DNA from: Roseospirillum parvum
Lineage (GTDB): Bacteria > Pseudomonadota > Alphaproteobacteria > Rhodospirillales > Rhodospirillaceae
Direction of reading: 5' to 3'
NCBI RefSeq assembly: GCF_900100455.1
Contig: NZ_FNCV01000008.1
Coordinates: 62,001-126,000, forward strand
Length of the DNA: 64,000 nucleotides
Shown: positions 26,315 to 37,205 of the stretch, one piece after another
How positions within the stretch are numbered: the first letter of the stretch is position 1
Layout: each line of letters opens with the position of its first letter
The notes under the pieces: generated by a model
Told to the model about the DNA's origin: nothing
The model's database searches: none
The model's input: only the letters and a program-made list of their open reading frames with translations
Made by a program: the position numbers and the translations under genes

Positions 26315-27634
26315 TTAAAGAATGAAGCGCGACAGATCGGCATCCTTGCCGGTCAGCCCGCCGACCCGTTCGGTGACCAGATCGGCGTCGATGCTCACCG
26401 TCTCCCCGCCCCGGTCGGAGGCGGTGAAGCTGATCTCGTCGAGCAGCCGTTCCATCACCGTGTGCAGGCGCCGGGCCCCGATGTTCTCCACCGTGCGGTT
26501 GATCTCGGCGGCCAGATCGGCCAGTGCGTCGATGGCCTCGGCGGTGAACTCGAGGGTCAGCCCCTCGGTGTCCATCAACGCCTTGTACTGGGTGATCAGG
26601 CTGGCCTCGGGCTCGGTCAGGATGCGCACGAAGTCGCCCTTGGACAGCGGCTGCAGCTCCACCCGGATGGGCAGGCGGCCCTGCAATTCGGGCAGCAGGT
26701 CGCTCGGCTTGGCCAGATGGAAGGCGCCGGAGGCGATGAACAGGATGTGGTCGGTCTTCACCGGGCCGTGCTTGGTGGTCACCGTGGTGCCTTCCATCAG
26801 CGGCAGCAGGTCGCGTTGCACGCCCTCGCGGCTGACGTCGCCGCTGCGGCCCTGTTCGTCGCTGCGCGCGGTGATCTTGTCGATCTCGTCGACGAAGACG
26901 ATGCCGTGGTTTTCCACCGCGTCGATGGCCTCGCGGCGCACCGTGTCCTCGTCCAGCAGGTTGTCGCTTTCGTCGCGCACCAGCACCTCGTAGGACTCGG
27001 CCACGGTCAGGCGGCGCGGCGCGGTGCGCTTGCCCAGGGCGCCGCCGAAGATGTCGCCCAGGTTCAGCATGCCCATCTGGCCGCCCGGCATGCCGGGGAT
27101 GTCGAAGGTGGGCAGGCCGGCGTTGCCGCGATCCGCCACCTCGACCTCGATCTCGCGCTCGGCCAGCTCGCCCTCGCGCAGCTTCTTGCGGAATTTCTGG
27201 CGCGTCTCGGCGGAGGCGTTCTTGCCGACCAGGGCGTCGAGCACCCGTTCCTCGGCATTCACCTCGGCCTTGGCCTTGACCTGCTTGCGCAGCCGCTCGC
27301 GGGTCTGGGTGAGGGAAGCCTCCACCAGGTCGCGCACGATGCTTTCCACGTCGCGGCCGACATAGCCGACCTCGGTGAACTTGGTCGCCTCCACCTTGAG
27401 GAAGGGGGCCTGGGCCAGCTTGGCCAGGCGGCGGGCGATCTCGGTCTTGCCGACGCCGGTCGGGCCGACCATCAGGATGTTCTTGGGCAGCACTTCCTCG
27501 CGCAGGGCCTCGGGCAACTGCTGGCGCCGCCAGCGGTTGCGCAGGGCGATGGCGACGGCGCGCTTGGCCTCGCCCTGGCCGATGATGAAGCGGTCCAGTT
27601 CGGAGACGATTTCGCGGGGGGAGAAGGCTCTCAT
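26315..27634 (-). CDS. hslU: ATP-dependent protease ATPase subunit HslU
   Basis: A 439-residue AAA+ unfoldase of the HslUV protease. Walker A GPTGVGKT is at residues 57-64; the inserted I-domain (about 105-240) and the sensor regions are present, and the C-terminus [10 protein letters not shown] is the tail that docks into HslV. ATG at 27634 overlaps the hslV stop (ATGA), so the two subunits are translationally coupled. Confidence 0.97.
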   Translation of the reverse strand: MRAFSPREIVSELDRFIIGQGEAKRAVAIALRNRWRRQQLPEALREEVLPKNILMVGPTGVGKTEIARRLAKLAQAPFLKVEATKFTEVGYVGRDVESIVRDLVEASLTQTRERLRKQVKAKAEVNAEERVLDALVGKNASAETRQKFRKKLREGELAEREIEVEVADRGNAGLPTFDIPGMPGGQMGMLNLGDIFGGALGKRTAPRRLTVAESYEVLVRDESDNLLDEDTVRREAIDAVENHGIVFVDEIDKITARSDEQGRSGDVSREGVQRDLLPLMEGTTVTTKHGPVKTDHILFIASGAFHLAKPSDLLPELQGRLPIRVELQPLSKGDFVRILTEPEASLITQYKALMDTEGLTLEFTAEAIDALADLAAEINRTVENIGARRLHTVMERLLDEISFTASDRGGETVSIDADLVTERVGGLTGKDADLSRFIL

Positions 27635-28203
27635 GAGACCGCCAGACTTTCCACGGTGAGGGAATGGTTGGTGAAAACGCAGATCTCGCCGGCAATGGCC
27701 ATGGCGCGCCGGGCGATGGCCTCGGCGTCCATGTCGTCGCGGTCGATCAGGGCGCGCGCCGCGGCCAGGGCATAGGTGCCGCCGGAGCCGATGCCGATCA
27801 GCCCGTCCTCGGGCTCCAGCACGTCGCCGGTGCCGGTCAGGATCAGGGAAACCTCGGGATCGACCACCGCCATCATGGCTTCCAGGCGGCGCAGGTAGCG
27901 GTCGGTGCGCCAGTCCTTGGCCAGCTCGACACAGGCCCGGGTGAGCTGGCCGGGGTGTTTCTCCAGCTTGCCTTCCAGGCGTTCGAACAGGGTGAAGGCG
28001 TCGGCGGTGGCCCCGGCGAAACCGGCGATGACGCTGCCTTCGCCGGCGCCGCGCCCGGTCAGGCGGCGCACCTTGCGGGCGTTGGACTTCATCACCGTGT
28101 TGCCCAGGCTGACCTGGCCGTCGCCGGCGATGACCACCCGATCGCCCTTGCGGACCGACAGGATGGTGGTGCCGTGCCAGACGGCGGCAGCGGAATCGGA
28201 CAT
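27631..28203 (-). CDS. hslV: ATP-dependent protease peptidase subunit HslV
   Basis: A 190-residue proteasome-beta-like peptidase. The catalytic threonine is Thr12 in [11 protein letters not shown], exposed after removal of the first 11 residues. [22 protein letters not shown] and [16 protein letters not shown] are conserved. ATG at 28203. A sigma-70-like promoter lies 40-70 bases upstream. Confidence 0.97.
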   Translation of the reverse strand: MSDSAAAVWHGTTILSVRKGDRVVIAGDGQVSLGNTVMKSNARKVRRLTGRGAGEGSVIAGFAGATADAFTLFERLEGKLEKHPGQLTRACVELAKDWRTDRYLRRLEAMMAVVDPEVSLILTGTGDVLEPEDGLIGIGSGGTYALAAARALIDRDDMDAEAIARRAMAIAGEICVFTNHSLTVESLAVS

Positions 28204-28242
28204 GGGGGGGGAGCCTTTTGGGGTGGGTCGGGATCGCGCCCT

Positions 28243-28271
28243 AGATAAAGGGCGCTTTCAGTCCCGGTCAA
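28243..28271 (-). promoter_or_regulatory. Candidate promoter of hslVU
   Basis: On the minus strand TTGACC (28271-28266) is followed after exactly 17 bases by TTATCT (28248-28243), about 40 bases before the hslV ATG. It resembles a housekeeping promoter; a heat-shock sigma-32 consensus is not obvious. Confidence 0.55.
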
Positions 28272-28312
28272 CCGGGCCCCCAAAGGAAAAACCGGGAGAG
28301 CCCGGAACCAAA

Positions 28313-28365
28313 GCAGATCGAGCGAAATGTGAATCGCGGAGCGCGTCACATTTCGCACGATCTGC
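28313..28365. repeat. 20-bp inverted repeat in the hslV upstream gap
   Basis: Arms 28313-28332 (gcagatcgagcgaaatgtga) and 28346-28365 pair except for one position, around a 13-base loop. It lies between the hslV promoter and the 3-prime end of the XRE regulator gene, and could terminate that gene or be a dispersed palindromic repeat. No second copy was noticed in this window. Confidence 0.85.
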
Positions 28366-28455
28366 TCTTGATTTCAGATGTAGGGCTCCCCCGGCCAGTT
28401 GGAGCCGAGAGTCGCGGTTGGGCCGGGGCCGTGTGGCCCGGCCCAACATGCTGGA

Positions 28456-28968
28456 TCAGTCGCGGCGCGACATGGTCTTCAACAGGTCGAGGATCTGGGT
28501 GCGCATTTCCTGGCTGGGCAGGCGCCAGAAGGCGCGCACCAGCTCCAGGGTTTCCGAGCGCGACATCTCGTCCTGTTCGAAGGCGGGGACCAGGGGCTCG
28601 CCGAGGCCGGCCTGCTCGGGCAGGTTCTGGGTCGGCCGGCCCTTGGTGGTCTCCTCGGTGATGTCCTCGAAGAAGAAGGCGATGGGAACGCCGAGAACCC
28701 GGGCGATGTCGAACAGCCGCGAGGCCGAGATGCGGTTCGAGCCGCGCTCGTACTTCTGCACCTGCTGGAAGGTCACGCCGATGGCGGCGGCCAGTTGCTC
28801 CTGGCTCATGCCAAGCAAGGTACGACGCAACCGAAGCCGCCGGCCGACGTGAACATCCACCGGGTCGGGCCCGTATTCCTTGGCGGTGAAGGGCTGGCGA
28901 CGGCCCGATGCGCTGGTTGGTCTCTTTACCACATTCCCACCTTCGTTGAGCATTTGTTGGTTTCTCAT
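28456..28968 (-). CDS. XRE-family HTH transcriptional regulator
   Basis: A 170-residue regulator with one helix-turn-helix domain at about residues 38-95 (VGRRLRLRRTLLGMSQEQLAAAIGVTFQQVQKYERGSNRI), the form widespread in Alphaproteobacteria, and a C-terminal part of unknown function. ATG at 28968 has AGGTGG 6 bases upstream; a GTG at 28977 is less likely. It is divergent from hisB. The 175-base gap holds a small palindrome agccga-cgc-tcggct (28997-29011) that could be an operator, but the target is not known. Confidence 0.85.
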   Translation of the reverse strand: MRNQQMLNEGGNVVKRPTSASGRRQPFTAKEYGPDPVDVHVGRRLRLRRTLLGMSQEQLAAAIGVTFQQVQKYERGSNRISASRLFDIARVLGVPIAFFFEDITEETTKGRPTQNLPEQAGLGEPLVPAFEQDEMSRSETLELVRAFWRLPSQEMRTQILDLLKTMSRRD

Positions 28969-29143
28969 AGTGTCCACCTTGGTCTAGATTAGCTCCAGCC
29001 GACGCTCGGCTCCAGTCAAAACAATACGTAAACGCAGAAAGTTAGCGTCGTGCTGCGGCCAAAGATTGCAGCTTGCCAAAAGACACACGCCGCGTTTTCT
29101 TGCCTTTATCACCGTGCGGTTGCGCCAACCAGGAGACCACAAC

Positions 29144-29731
29144 ATGCGGCAAGCCAACCTTGAAAGGGTGACCACCGAAACCAGGGTGAGCGTGTCTGTC
29201 GACCTGGAGGGCTCCGGTGCCTACGATGTCCGGACCGGCGTCGGCTTCCTCGACCACATGATCGAGCAACTTTCGCGCCACAGCCTGATCGACCTGACCG
29301 TATTATGCGAAGGCGACACCCACATCGACTTCCACCATACTACGGAAGACACCGCCCTGGCCATCGGCGCGGCCATCTCACAGGCTTTGGGCGACCGCAA
29401 GGGAATTCAACGCTTTGGAAGTGCCCTGGTGGCCATGGACGAGGCCCTGAGCCGGGCCGTGGTCGACCTCTCCAACCGGCCCTATCTGGTCTGGAAAGTG
29501 GACTTTTCGCGCGACAAGATCGGAGAGTTCGACACCGAGCTGTTCCGGGAGTTCTTCCAGGCCCTGTCGCAGACTGGGGGGATGACGTTGCATATTGAAA
29601 ACCACTATGGCACGAACGCCCACCACATCGCCGAGTCCTGCTTCAAGGCCACCGCCCGAGCCCTGCGCCAGGCCTGCGAGATCGACGCACGCAAGGCCGA
29701 TGCCGTGCCCTCGACCAAGGGGCGGCTGTAA
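29144..29731 (+). CDS. hisB: Imidazoleglycerol-phosphate dehydratase
   Basis: A 195-residue enzyme of histidine synthesis converting IGP to imidazole-acetol phosphate. The repeated metal-binding motifs are visible as [16 protein letters not shown] with [10 protein letters not shown], and [16 protein letters not shown]. Monofunctional; no HisB phosphatase domain. ATG at 29144 has AGGAGA 9 bases upstream. First of the his genes, followed by its own intrinsic terminator. Confidence 0.96.
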   Translation: MRQANLERVTTETRVSVSVDLEGSGAYDVRTGVGFLDHMIEQLSRHSLIDLTVLCEGDTHIDFHHTTEDTALAIGAAISQALGDRKGIQRFGSALVAMDEALSRAVVDLSNRPYLVWKVDFSRDKIGEFDTELFREFFQALSQTGGMTLHIENHYGTNAHHIAESCFKATARALRQACEIDARKADAVPSTKGRL

Positions 29732-29786
29732 GGGGCATCTTCCCCACACCGGCTTGAGCCGGCCCCCGGGTATGCTCTAGAAGGAA

Positions 29787-29826
29787 GGCGCGCCGGGCTC
29801 GCTCCGGCGCGCCGTGTTTTTCTTTA
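29787..29826 (+). terminator. Intrinsic terminator after hisB
   Basis: A 10-base perfect stem (ggcgcgccgg, 29787-29796, with 29804-29813) and 7-base loop is followed by gtgtttttcttt. It separates hisB from hisH, so hisHAFE may have another promoter or depend on read-through. Confidence 0.8.
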
Positions 29827-29853
29827 AAGGGCTGAGGGGTCCGGCGGGTCATC

Positions 29854-30501
29854 ATGGGCGATGTCGTCATCATCGATTACGGGTCGGGCAACCTGCGCTC
29901 GGCCGCCAAGGCCCTGGAGCGGGCCGCCGCCGGAGTCGGCCAGGGTCAGAAGGTGCGCCTGACCGACCGCCCGGACGAGGTGCTGGCCGCCGAGCGGGTG
30001 GTGCTGCCGGGCGTCGGTGCCTTCGCCGATTGCCGGGCCGGACTGGCGGCGCTGGCGGGCATGGAACAGGCCCTGGCCGAGGCGGTGCTGGACCGGGGTC
30101 GCCCGTTCCTGGGCATCTGCGTCGGCATGCAGCTGCTGGCCACCCGCGGCCTGGAACACCGCACCACCGACGGCCTGGGCTGGATCGACGGCGAGGTGGT
30201 GGCGCTCGAGCCGGGCGACGCGGCGCTGAAGGTGCCGCACATGGGCTGGAACGACCTTCAGTTCACCCCCGGCTGCCACCCGTTGCTCGACGGCGTCGAG
30301 CCCGGGGCGCACGTCTACTTCGTGCACAGCTATCACTTCGCGGTGGCCGATCCGGCCCGGGTGCTGGCCCGGGTCGACTACGGCCAGCCGGTGGCCGCCC
30401 TGATCGGCCGCGACAATCTGGCCGGCACCCAGTTCCACCCGGAAAAAAGCCAGGCGGTGGGTCAGCGCATCCTGGCCAACTTCCTGACCTGGAAGCCCTG
30501 A
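29854..30501 (+). CDS. hisH: Imidazole glycerol phosphate synthase, glutaminase subunit HisH
   Basis: A 215-residue class-I glutamine amidotransferase supplying ammonia to His[23 protein letters not shown] at the N-terminus, nucleophile in [12 protein letters not shown] (Cys at about residue 90), and the His/Glu pair near [10 protein letters not shown] complete the triad. First of the hisH-hisA-hisF-hisE cluster. Confidence 0.96.
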   Translation: MGDVVIIDYGSGNLRSAAKALERAAAGVGQGQKVRLTDRPDEVLAAERVVLPGVGAFADCRAGLAALAGMEQALAEAVLDRGRPFLGICVGMQLLATRGLEHRTTDGLGWIDGEVVALEPGDAALKVPHMGWNDLQFTPGCHPLLDGVEPGAHVYFVHSYHFAVADPARVLARVDYGQPVAALIGRDNLAGTQFHPEKSQAVGQRILANFLTWKP

Positions 30502-30552
30502 CCTGGAAGCCGTGACTCTTTTTCCCTTCCCGAACCCCCGGAACCCCGCGCG

Positions 30553-31293
30553 ATGATTCTCTTCCCGGCCATCGACCTCAAGGACGGCCAGTGCGTGCGC
30601 CTCTACCAGGGCGACATGGACCAGGCGACCGTGTTCAACGACTCCCCGGCCGATCAGGCGGCGGCCTTCCGCGCCGCCGGCTGCGACTGGCTGCATGTGG
30701 TCGACCTCAATGGCGCCTTTGCCGGCCAGCCGGTGAACGGCGCGGCGGTGGACGGCATCCTGGGCGCCATGGACGGGCACCCGGTGCAGCTGGGCGGTGG
30801 CATCCGCGACCGGGCGACCATCGAGGCATGGCTTGAAAAGGGCATCCGCCGGGTCATCCTGGGCACCGTGGCGCTGCGCGACCCGGAGCTGGTGAAGGAA
30901 GCCTGCCGGGCCCATCCGGGGCACATCGCGGTGGGCATCGACGCCCGCGACGGCATGGTGGCGGTGGAAGGCTGGGCCGAGACCAGCCAGATCAGCGCCC
31001 GCGACCTGGGCCTGCGCTTCGAGGACGCCGGGGTGGCCGCCATCATCCACACCGACATCAGCCGCGACGGCGCCATGCGGGGCCCCAACACCGAGGCCAC
31101 GGTGGAACTGGCCGAGGCCCTGACCACGCCGCTGATCGTCTCCGGCGGGGTTTCCGGGCTGGACGATCTGAAGGCCGTCAAGGCGGCTGCCCAGGGCCTG
31201 CCTCCGGGGCGCATCGAGGGCGTCATCTCGGGCCGCGCGCTGTACGACGGGCGGCTCGACCTGGCCGCCGCCCTGGCCGTGCTGAAAGGCTGA
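30553..31293 (+). CDS. hisA: Phosphoribosylformimino-5-aminoimidazole carboxamide ribotide isomerase
   Basis: A 246-residue TIM-barrel isomerase converting ProFAR to PRFAR. Catalytic Asp8 is in [15 protein letters not shown], and the second Asp in [14 protein letters not shown]; phosphate loops are [14 protein letters not shown] and [11 protein letters not shown]. Lies 51 bases after hisH and 6 before hisF. Confidence 0.96.
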   Translation: MILFPAIDLKDGQCVRLYQGDMDQATVFNDSPADQAAAFRAAGCDWLHVVDLNGAFAGQPVNGAAVDGILGAMDGHPVQLGGGIRDRATIEAWLEKGIRRVILGTVALRDPELVKEACRAHPGHIAVGIDARDGMVAVEGWAETSQISARDLGLRFEDAGVAAIIHTDISRDGAMRGPNTEATVELAEALTTPLIVSGGVSGLDDLKAVKAAAQGLPPGRIEGVISGRALYDGRLDLAAALAVLKG

Positions 31294-31299
31294 AGACCC

Positions 31300-32088
31300 A
31301 TGCTGAAGATGCGCCTCATCCCCTGTCTCGACGTGAAGGACGGCCGGGTGGTCAAGGGGGTCAACTTCGTCGACCTGCGCGATGCCGGCGATCCGGTGGA
31401 GCAGGCCCGGGTCTATGACGCCGCCGGGGCCGACGAGCTGTGCTTCCTCGACATCACCGCCAGCCACGAGAACCGCGACACCCTCTATGACGTGGTCAAG
31501 GGTACCGCCGAGCAGTGCTTCATGCCGCTCACCGTGGGCGGCGGGGTGCGCACCATCGAGGACATCCGCAAGCTGCTGCTGGCCGGGGCCGACAAGGTGT
31601 CCATCAACACCGCCGCCGTGCACCGCCCGGAGTTCGTCGGCGAGGCGGCGGAGAAGTTCGGCAGCCAGTGCATCGTGGTGGCCATCGACGCCAAGGCCAC
31701 CGGGCCGGACCGCTTCGAGATCTTCACCCACGGCGGCCGCAAGCCGACCGGCATCGACGCCGTCGAATGGGCCAAACGCATGGTCGAGTTGGGCGCCGGG
31801 GAGATCCTGCTCACCTCCATGGACCGCGACGGCACCAAGGTCGGCTTCGATCTGCCGCTGACCCGCGCCGTGGCCGATGCGGTGGGGGTGCCGGTGATCG
31901 CCTCCGGCGGCGCCGGGACCCTCGACCATCTGGTCGACGGCATCCGCGAGGGCCATGCCACGGCGGTGCTGGCCGCCTCCATCTTCCACTTCGGCACCTA
32001 CACCATCGCCGAGGCCAAGGCCCACATGCGGGCCGCCGGCCTGCCCATGCGCGATGCCAGCGAAACCGGCGGGGAGGTCAGCCCATGA
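31300..32088 (+). CDS. hisF: Imidazole glycerol phosphate synthase, cyclase subunit HisF
   Basis: A 262-residue TIM-barrel cyclase paired with His[23 protein letters not shown] carries the first catalytic Asp; [27 protein letters not shown] and [19 protein letters not shown] follow. The stop overlaps the hisE start (ATGA). Confidence 0.97.
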   Translation: MLKMRLIPCLDVKDGRVVKGVNFVDLRDAGDPVEQARVYDAAGADELCFLDITASHENRDTLYDVVKGTAEQCFMPLTVGGGVRTIEDIRKLLLAGADKVSINTAAVHRPEFVGEAAEKFGSQCIVVAIDAKATGPDRFEIFTHGGRKPTGIDAVEWAKRMVELGAGEILLTSMDRDGTKVGFDLPLTRAVADAVGVPVIASGGAGTLDHLVDGIREGHATAVLAASIFHFGTYTIAEAKAHMRAAGLPMRDASETGGEVSP

Positions 32089-32429
32089 ATGATGAACCGC
32101 TCGGCGCCGGGCGGATCAACCTGGACGCCCTCTATCAGGTCATCCAAAGCCGCCGCGAGGCCGACCCGGAAGAGTCCTACACCGCCCGCCTGCTGGCCAA
32201 GGGAACCAAGAAGCTGGCCCAGAAGGTGGGCGAGGAAGGTGTCGAGACGGCGCTGGCCGCCGTGGCCGAGGACCGCGCCGCGGTGATCGCCGAAAGCGCC
32301 GACCTGCTCTATCATCTGGCCGTGCTGTGGAGTGCGCGCGAGATTGCTCCGGACGATGTCTGGGCCGAACTGGGCCGGCGCTTCGGAACCTCTGGCCTGA
32401 CCGAAAAAGCCAGCCGCAAGAAGCCCTGA
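32085..32429 (+). CDS. hisE: Phosphoribosyl-ATP pyrophosphatase
   Basis: A 114-residue MazG-like pyrophosphohydrolase for the second step of histidine synthesis. The core reads [34 protein letters not shown], with the EExxE metal site, then [13 protein letters not shown]. Monofunctional; hisI is elsewhere. Coupled to hisF by a 4-base overlap. Confidence 0.96.
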   Translation: MNDEPLGAGRINLDALYQVIQSRREADPEESYTARLLAKGTKKLAQKVGEEGVETALAAVAEDRAAVIAESADLLYHLAVLWSAREIAPDDVWAELGRRFGTSGLTEKASRKKP

Positions 32430-32462
32430 CCGCTTAACCGCCCTTGGGGGAGACCCGTCGCC

Positions 32463-32840
32463 ATGAGCTACGACGACAGCAACATCTTTGCCCGCATCCT
32501 GCGCGGCGAAATTCCGGCCAAGAAGGTCTACGAGGACGACCACGTCCTGGCCTTCGAGGACATCAGCCCGAAAGCCCCGGTCCACACCCTGGTCATCCCC
32601 AAGGGGCCCTACAAGGACCTCGCCGCGCTGGCCGCCCAGGGCACCGACGCCGAGCTGGCCGCCCTGGTCCGCGCCCTGGCCAAGGTGGCCGAGGAGAAGC
32701 AGACCGCCGACAGCGGCTATCGCGTCATCTGCAACACCGGCGAGGACGGCGGCCAGGAGGTGGACCACGTTCACTTCCACGTGCTGGGCGGCAAACCGGT
32801 GGGCCGCATGATCAGCCGCGCCGTGATGGCCGAGGGGTAA
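32463..32840 (+). CDS. HIT-family protein (HinT-like)
   Basis: A 125-residue histidine-triad nucleotide-binding protein, hydrolysing AMP-lysine or adenosine phosphoramidates. The N-terminal NIFARILRGEIPAKKVYEDD and the triad HVHFHVLGG are intact. Conserved position after hisE in Alphaproteobacteria. ATG at 32463. Confidence 0.95.
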   Translation: MSYDDSNIFARILRGEIPAKKVYEDDHVLAFEDISPKAPVHTLVIPKGPYKDLAALAAQGTDAELAALVRALAKVAEEKQTADSGYRVICNTGEDGGQEVDHVHFHVLGGKPVGRMISRAVMAEG

Positions 32841-32843
32841 CCG

Positions 32844-33028
32844 CCAAGGGGGCGCCGCCCCCTTGGAACCCCCGCCGGGGGGACCAGGGGCCCCCCCGGA
32901 CCCCCGCCGTGACTTAAAACCCCACAGAGGGGGGCAAGCCCCCCTCTGTGGGGTTTTGATTCATGGTGGGGTCTGGGGAGGCCCCTCGGCCTCCCCAGCG
33001 GGGATTTCAAAGGGGCGGCGCCCCTTTG
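32844..33028. repeat. Modular palindromic intergenic element, copy B
   Basis: Starts 3 bases after the HIT-protein stop and ends 20 bases before the stop of the convergent gene. Hairpins in order: ccaaggggg arms (from 32844), ccggggggacc/ggcccccccgg-like arms, aaaaccccacagaggggg arms (about 32917-32956), ctggggagg arms (about 32972-32998), aaaggggc arms (33010-33028). Copy C has the same order with different loop and arm substitutions. Confidence 0.93.
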
Positions 33029-33047
33029 ACAGTTACTCCCCCGACCG

Positions 33048-33635
33048 TCACGGGCACGGATGGCGCGGCTCGCCGGGCAGGCAGACGCTCATGCTTTGCA
33101 AAAGGTGGACGGCGCTTGTCCGCTCGGCCTGAGGGATCGGCGGGCCCTGGATGTCGTAGGGCGCGGTGCGCCAGGCCCGCTGCACCAGATACAGCGCCTG
33201 ATAGCCCTGGATCAGCCGGAAGAAGGTGGTCTCGCCATGCCCTTCCTGGCGGTGGCGGTGGCAGCCCAGGACGAAAAAGGCGGAAGGATAGCCGTTGCTG
33301 CGCGCCACCTGCAGGTTGCCGGCGGTGACCTTCTCGCAGGCCCGCTCGAAACCGGCCTTGGCGTTGGCCTGGAACTGGGCGGCGGCGACGTTGGTGGCGC
33401 CCTCGAAAACCTGCACGGTCAGCCGGTCGCGCCACGCCGTGGGCTCCTGGCCCTGGGGCACGAACTCGACCATCTCCATGTCGCCGCGCCGCTCGGTGGT
33501 CACCTGCACCCAGCCCTCGGGCACCGAAAGCAGGAACCGCTCGCGCGCCTCGCCCACGCTGCCGGTCTGGGCCACCGCCGCAAGCGGGGCGAGCAGGCAG
33601 GCAAGCAGGCAGGGCAGGATCAGGCGAAACGGCAC
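33048..33635 (-). CDS. Secreted hypothetical protein
   Basis: A 195-residue protein of unknown function. Residues 1-23 form a signal peptide (hydrophobic ILPCLLACLLAPLAAVA), so it is periplasmic. The mature part contains LLSVPEGWVQVTTERRGDMEMVEFVPQGQ and FFVLGCHRHRQEGHGETTFFRLIQG; two Cys in it could pair. Start GTG at 33635 with GAAGGA upstream; starts further upstream lie in the antisense of comM. Convergent with the HIT gene across repeat copy B. Confidence 0.72.
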   Translation of the reverse strand: MPFRLILPCLLACLLAPLAAVAQTGSVGEARERFLLSVPEGWVQVTTERRGDMEMVEFVPQGQEPTAWRDRLTVQVFEGATNVAAAQFQANAKAGFERACEKVTAGNLQVARSNGYPSAFFVLGCHRHRQEGHGETTFFRLIQGYQALYLVQRAWRTAPYDIQGPPIPQAERTSAVHLLQSMSVCLPGEPRHPCP

Positions 33636-33738
33636 GGCAAGGGTCCTTCGGTCGCGGAAAGGCGATTGTAGCAGCGCCGGCGCGGCAACGACACCGGGCC
33701 AAGGACGACACCGGGCCAAGGAGGCACGAGGGGCCGCC

Positions 33739-35259
<1,521 letters not shown>

Positions 35260-35353
35260 CGCGACCCCGCCCCCGGAAACACTACCCGCGCCAGGATCAT
35301 AACCGGCACCGCACGGTTTGGACAGAACACGCCCGCGCGACGGCGGCGTGCGC

Positions 35354-35888
35354 CTCGGACAGTCGGGGGCGCCGCCCCCGAACCCCCGCCGGGGGACCGA
35401 AGGCGGTCCCCCGGACCCCCGCCAGGACGGTGTCAGGCAAGGGTCGGCCGTGGAGCGCGGGGGGAGAGGGGGTTTTCAGCACGCCAGCTTCGCTGGCGCG
35501 CACCAAGACCCTTTGCGACTCGCGATCCCGCCGGCGAGCGTCTCGGACAGTCGGGGGCGCCGCCCCCGAGCCCCCGCCGGGGGACCGAAGGCGGTCCCCC
35601 GGACCCCCGCCAGGACGGTGTCGGGCAAGGGTCGGCCATGGAGTGCGGGGGGAGAGGGGGTTTTCAGCACGCCAGCTTCGCTGGCGTGCAAACAACAAGG
35701 GGTCCGCGTTTGTCGAGGCTGATCAGGGTAAGGCCCTGGTTGTTTTCGCAGGCCGGCCTTGGCCGGTCTGCACCAAGACCGTGTGCGACTCGCGATCCCG
35801 CCGGCGTATTACGCCAACGAATTGGCGGGGGTCCGGGGGGCCGCCTTCGGCCCCCCGGCGGGGTTCAAGGGGCGGAGCCCCTTTCTTT
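35354..35888. repeat. Modular palindromic element E with 188-bp tandem duplication
   Basis: Unit 1 (35354-35541) and unit 2 (35542 to about 35730) are near-identical head-to-tail copies; each has hairpins cgggggcgccgcccccg, ccgggggacc/ggtcccccgg, and cgccagctt/cgctggcg. A third, diverged partial unit ends near 35810 in the shared sequence cgactcgcgatcccgccggc. It is followed by a ggggggcc/ggcccccc hairpin and aaggggc/gcccctt. No gene is seen in 35260-35892. Confidence 0.93.
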
Positions 35889-35892
35889 TCCT

Positions 35893-37146
35893 TTACCGAG
35901 TCCCCACCCAAGCAATGCGCCACACCGTCTGTCCGGCGTCGTCGCTGACCAGCAGGCTGCCGTCGGGGTGGACGGCGAGGCCCACCGGGCGGCCCCAGAC
36001 GCGGGCCCGGTTGCGGTCGGCGCGGGTGGTTTCGGGCAGCCGGAAGCCGGTGGCGAACACTTCGTAGGCGTTTTCCGCCGGGCCGGTGGTAGTGAAGCGC
36101 ACCCGGGCGACCAGGTAGCCGCGCGGCTGTTCGGCGTTCCAGGAGCCATGCAGGGCGACGAAGGCGTCGCCGTGGTAGTCGGCGGGGAACTGGTCGCCGT
36201 CATAGAAGGCCAGTCCCAGGGGCGCCGAGTGGCTGCGGAACAGCACCTGGGGCATGCGGGTGGCCTCGACCAGATCGGGCCGGCGCTCGGCGAAGCCGGG
36301 CTGCGGGCGGCCATCCAGGTAGGCGTAGGGCCAGCCGAAGAAGGCGTTCGGTTCGAGGCGGGTCAGGTAGTCGGGGACCAGCGGGTCGCCCAGGCCGTCG
36401 CGCTCGTTGACCACGGTGTAGAGGTGGTCGGTGCCGGGTTGGAAGGCGAGGCCGACCGGGTTGCGCAGGCCGCTGGCCAAGGTGGTCTGTTCGCTGCCGT
36501 CGATGGCGAAGCGCTGGACCGAGGCGCGGACCTCGGGTTCCTCGGCGATGTTGCCCAGCGAGCCGATGCCGACGAAGAACGAGCCTCCGTCCGGGTGGAT
36601 GGCCAGGGTGCGGGTCCAGTGGCCGCCCGGGCGGCCCAGGGCGCCGGGCGGGGTGAGGCGCATGAAGGGGCCGTCCGGGTGATCGGCGCCGGTGGTGTAG
36701 GGGGCGGTCCACACGCCGGCCAGATCGGCCACCCAGAAGCGGCCGTCGTGGAGGGCCATGCCGGTCGGCGAGTGGAAGCCGTCGGCGAAGGGGGCGATGG
36801 TGTCGGCCCGGCCGTCGCCGGTGGTGTCGCGCAGCAGGGTGATCTCGCCGAGCCGCGACTGGGCCAGGAAGACGTCGCCGTTGTCGGCGGCGAGCAGCCA
36901 GCGGGCGTGGTCCAGGCCCTCGGCGAACAGCTCGGCGGTGAAGCCCTGCGGCACCCGGGGCCGGCGGCTGCCCCGCTCGACCCGGCGCGGCCCGGCGGCG
37001 GTGCTCGGCTCGGCGTAGGGGGCTGGCAGGGCGGCGGGGTCGACGCGGACGGTGGTGCCCGGCTCGAACTCGTCCGGAAAGGCCAGGGCCGGCGCCGAGG
37101 CAACGGCGCCGGGCAGCAGGAGCAGGGCGAACAACAGGCGGCGCAT
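35893..37146 (-). CDS. Periplasmic PQQ-dependent sugar dehydrogenase (sorbosone dehydrogenase-like)
   Basis: A 417-residue exported beta-propeller. Residues 1-22 (MRRLLFALLLLPGAVASAPALA) form a signal peptide. The soluble glucose/sorbosone dehydrogenase family features are FTAELFAEGLDHARWLLAADNGDVFLAQS, DGFHSPTGMALHDGRFWVADLAGVW, FVGIGSLGNI, GLRNPVGLAFQPGTDHLYTVVNERDGLGD and RGRPVGLAVHPDGSLLVSDDAG-like C-terminal blades. Substrate and need for PQQ are inferred from the family. Monocistronic; ATG at 37146. No PQQ synthesis gene is in the window. Confidence 0.88.
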   Translation of the reverse strand: MRRLLFALLLLPGAVASAPALAFPDEFEPGTTVRVDPAALPAPYAEPSTAAGPRRVERGSRRPRVPQGFTAELFAEGLDHARWLLAADNGDVFLAQSRLGEITLLRDTTGDGRADTIAPFADGFHSPTGMALHDGRFWVADLAGVWTAPYTTGADHPDGPFMRLTPPGALGRPGGHWTRTLAIHPDGGSFFVGIGSLGNIAEEPEVRASVQRFAIDGSEQTTLASGLRNPVGLAFQPGTDHLYTVVNERDGLGDPLVPDYLTRLEPNAFFGWPYAYLDGRPQPGFAERRPDLVEATRMPQVLFRSHSAPLGLAFYDGDQFPADYHGDAFVALHGSWNAEQPRGYLVARVRFTTTGPAENAYEVFATGFRLPETTRADRNRARVWGRPVGLAVHPDGSLLVSDDAGQTVWRIAWVGTR

Positions 37147-37205
37147 GGGTGTTCTCCTCCCGGGGCGGCTGGAGGCGTGTGGTCCCGGGGAGATGCGCCC
37201 CCGGG

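Noticed and set aside
25668-27695. Very long minus-strand frame covering rdgB and hslU
   Set aside because: Only the last 205 codons encode RdgB; the rest is the out-of-frame shadow of hslU, which has full family similarity.
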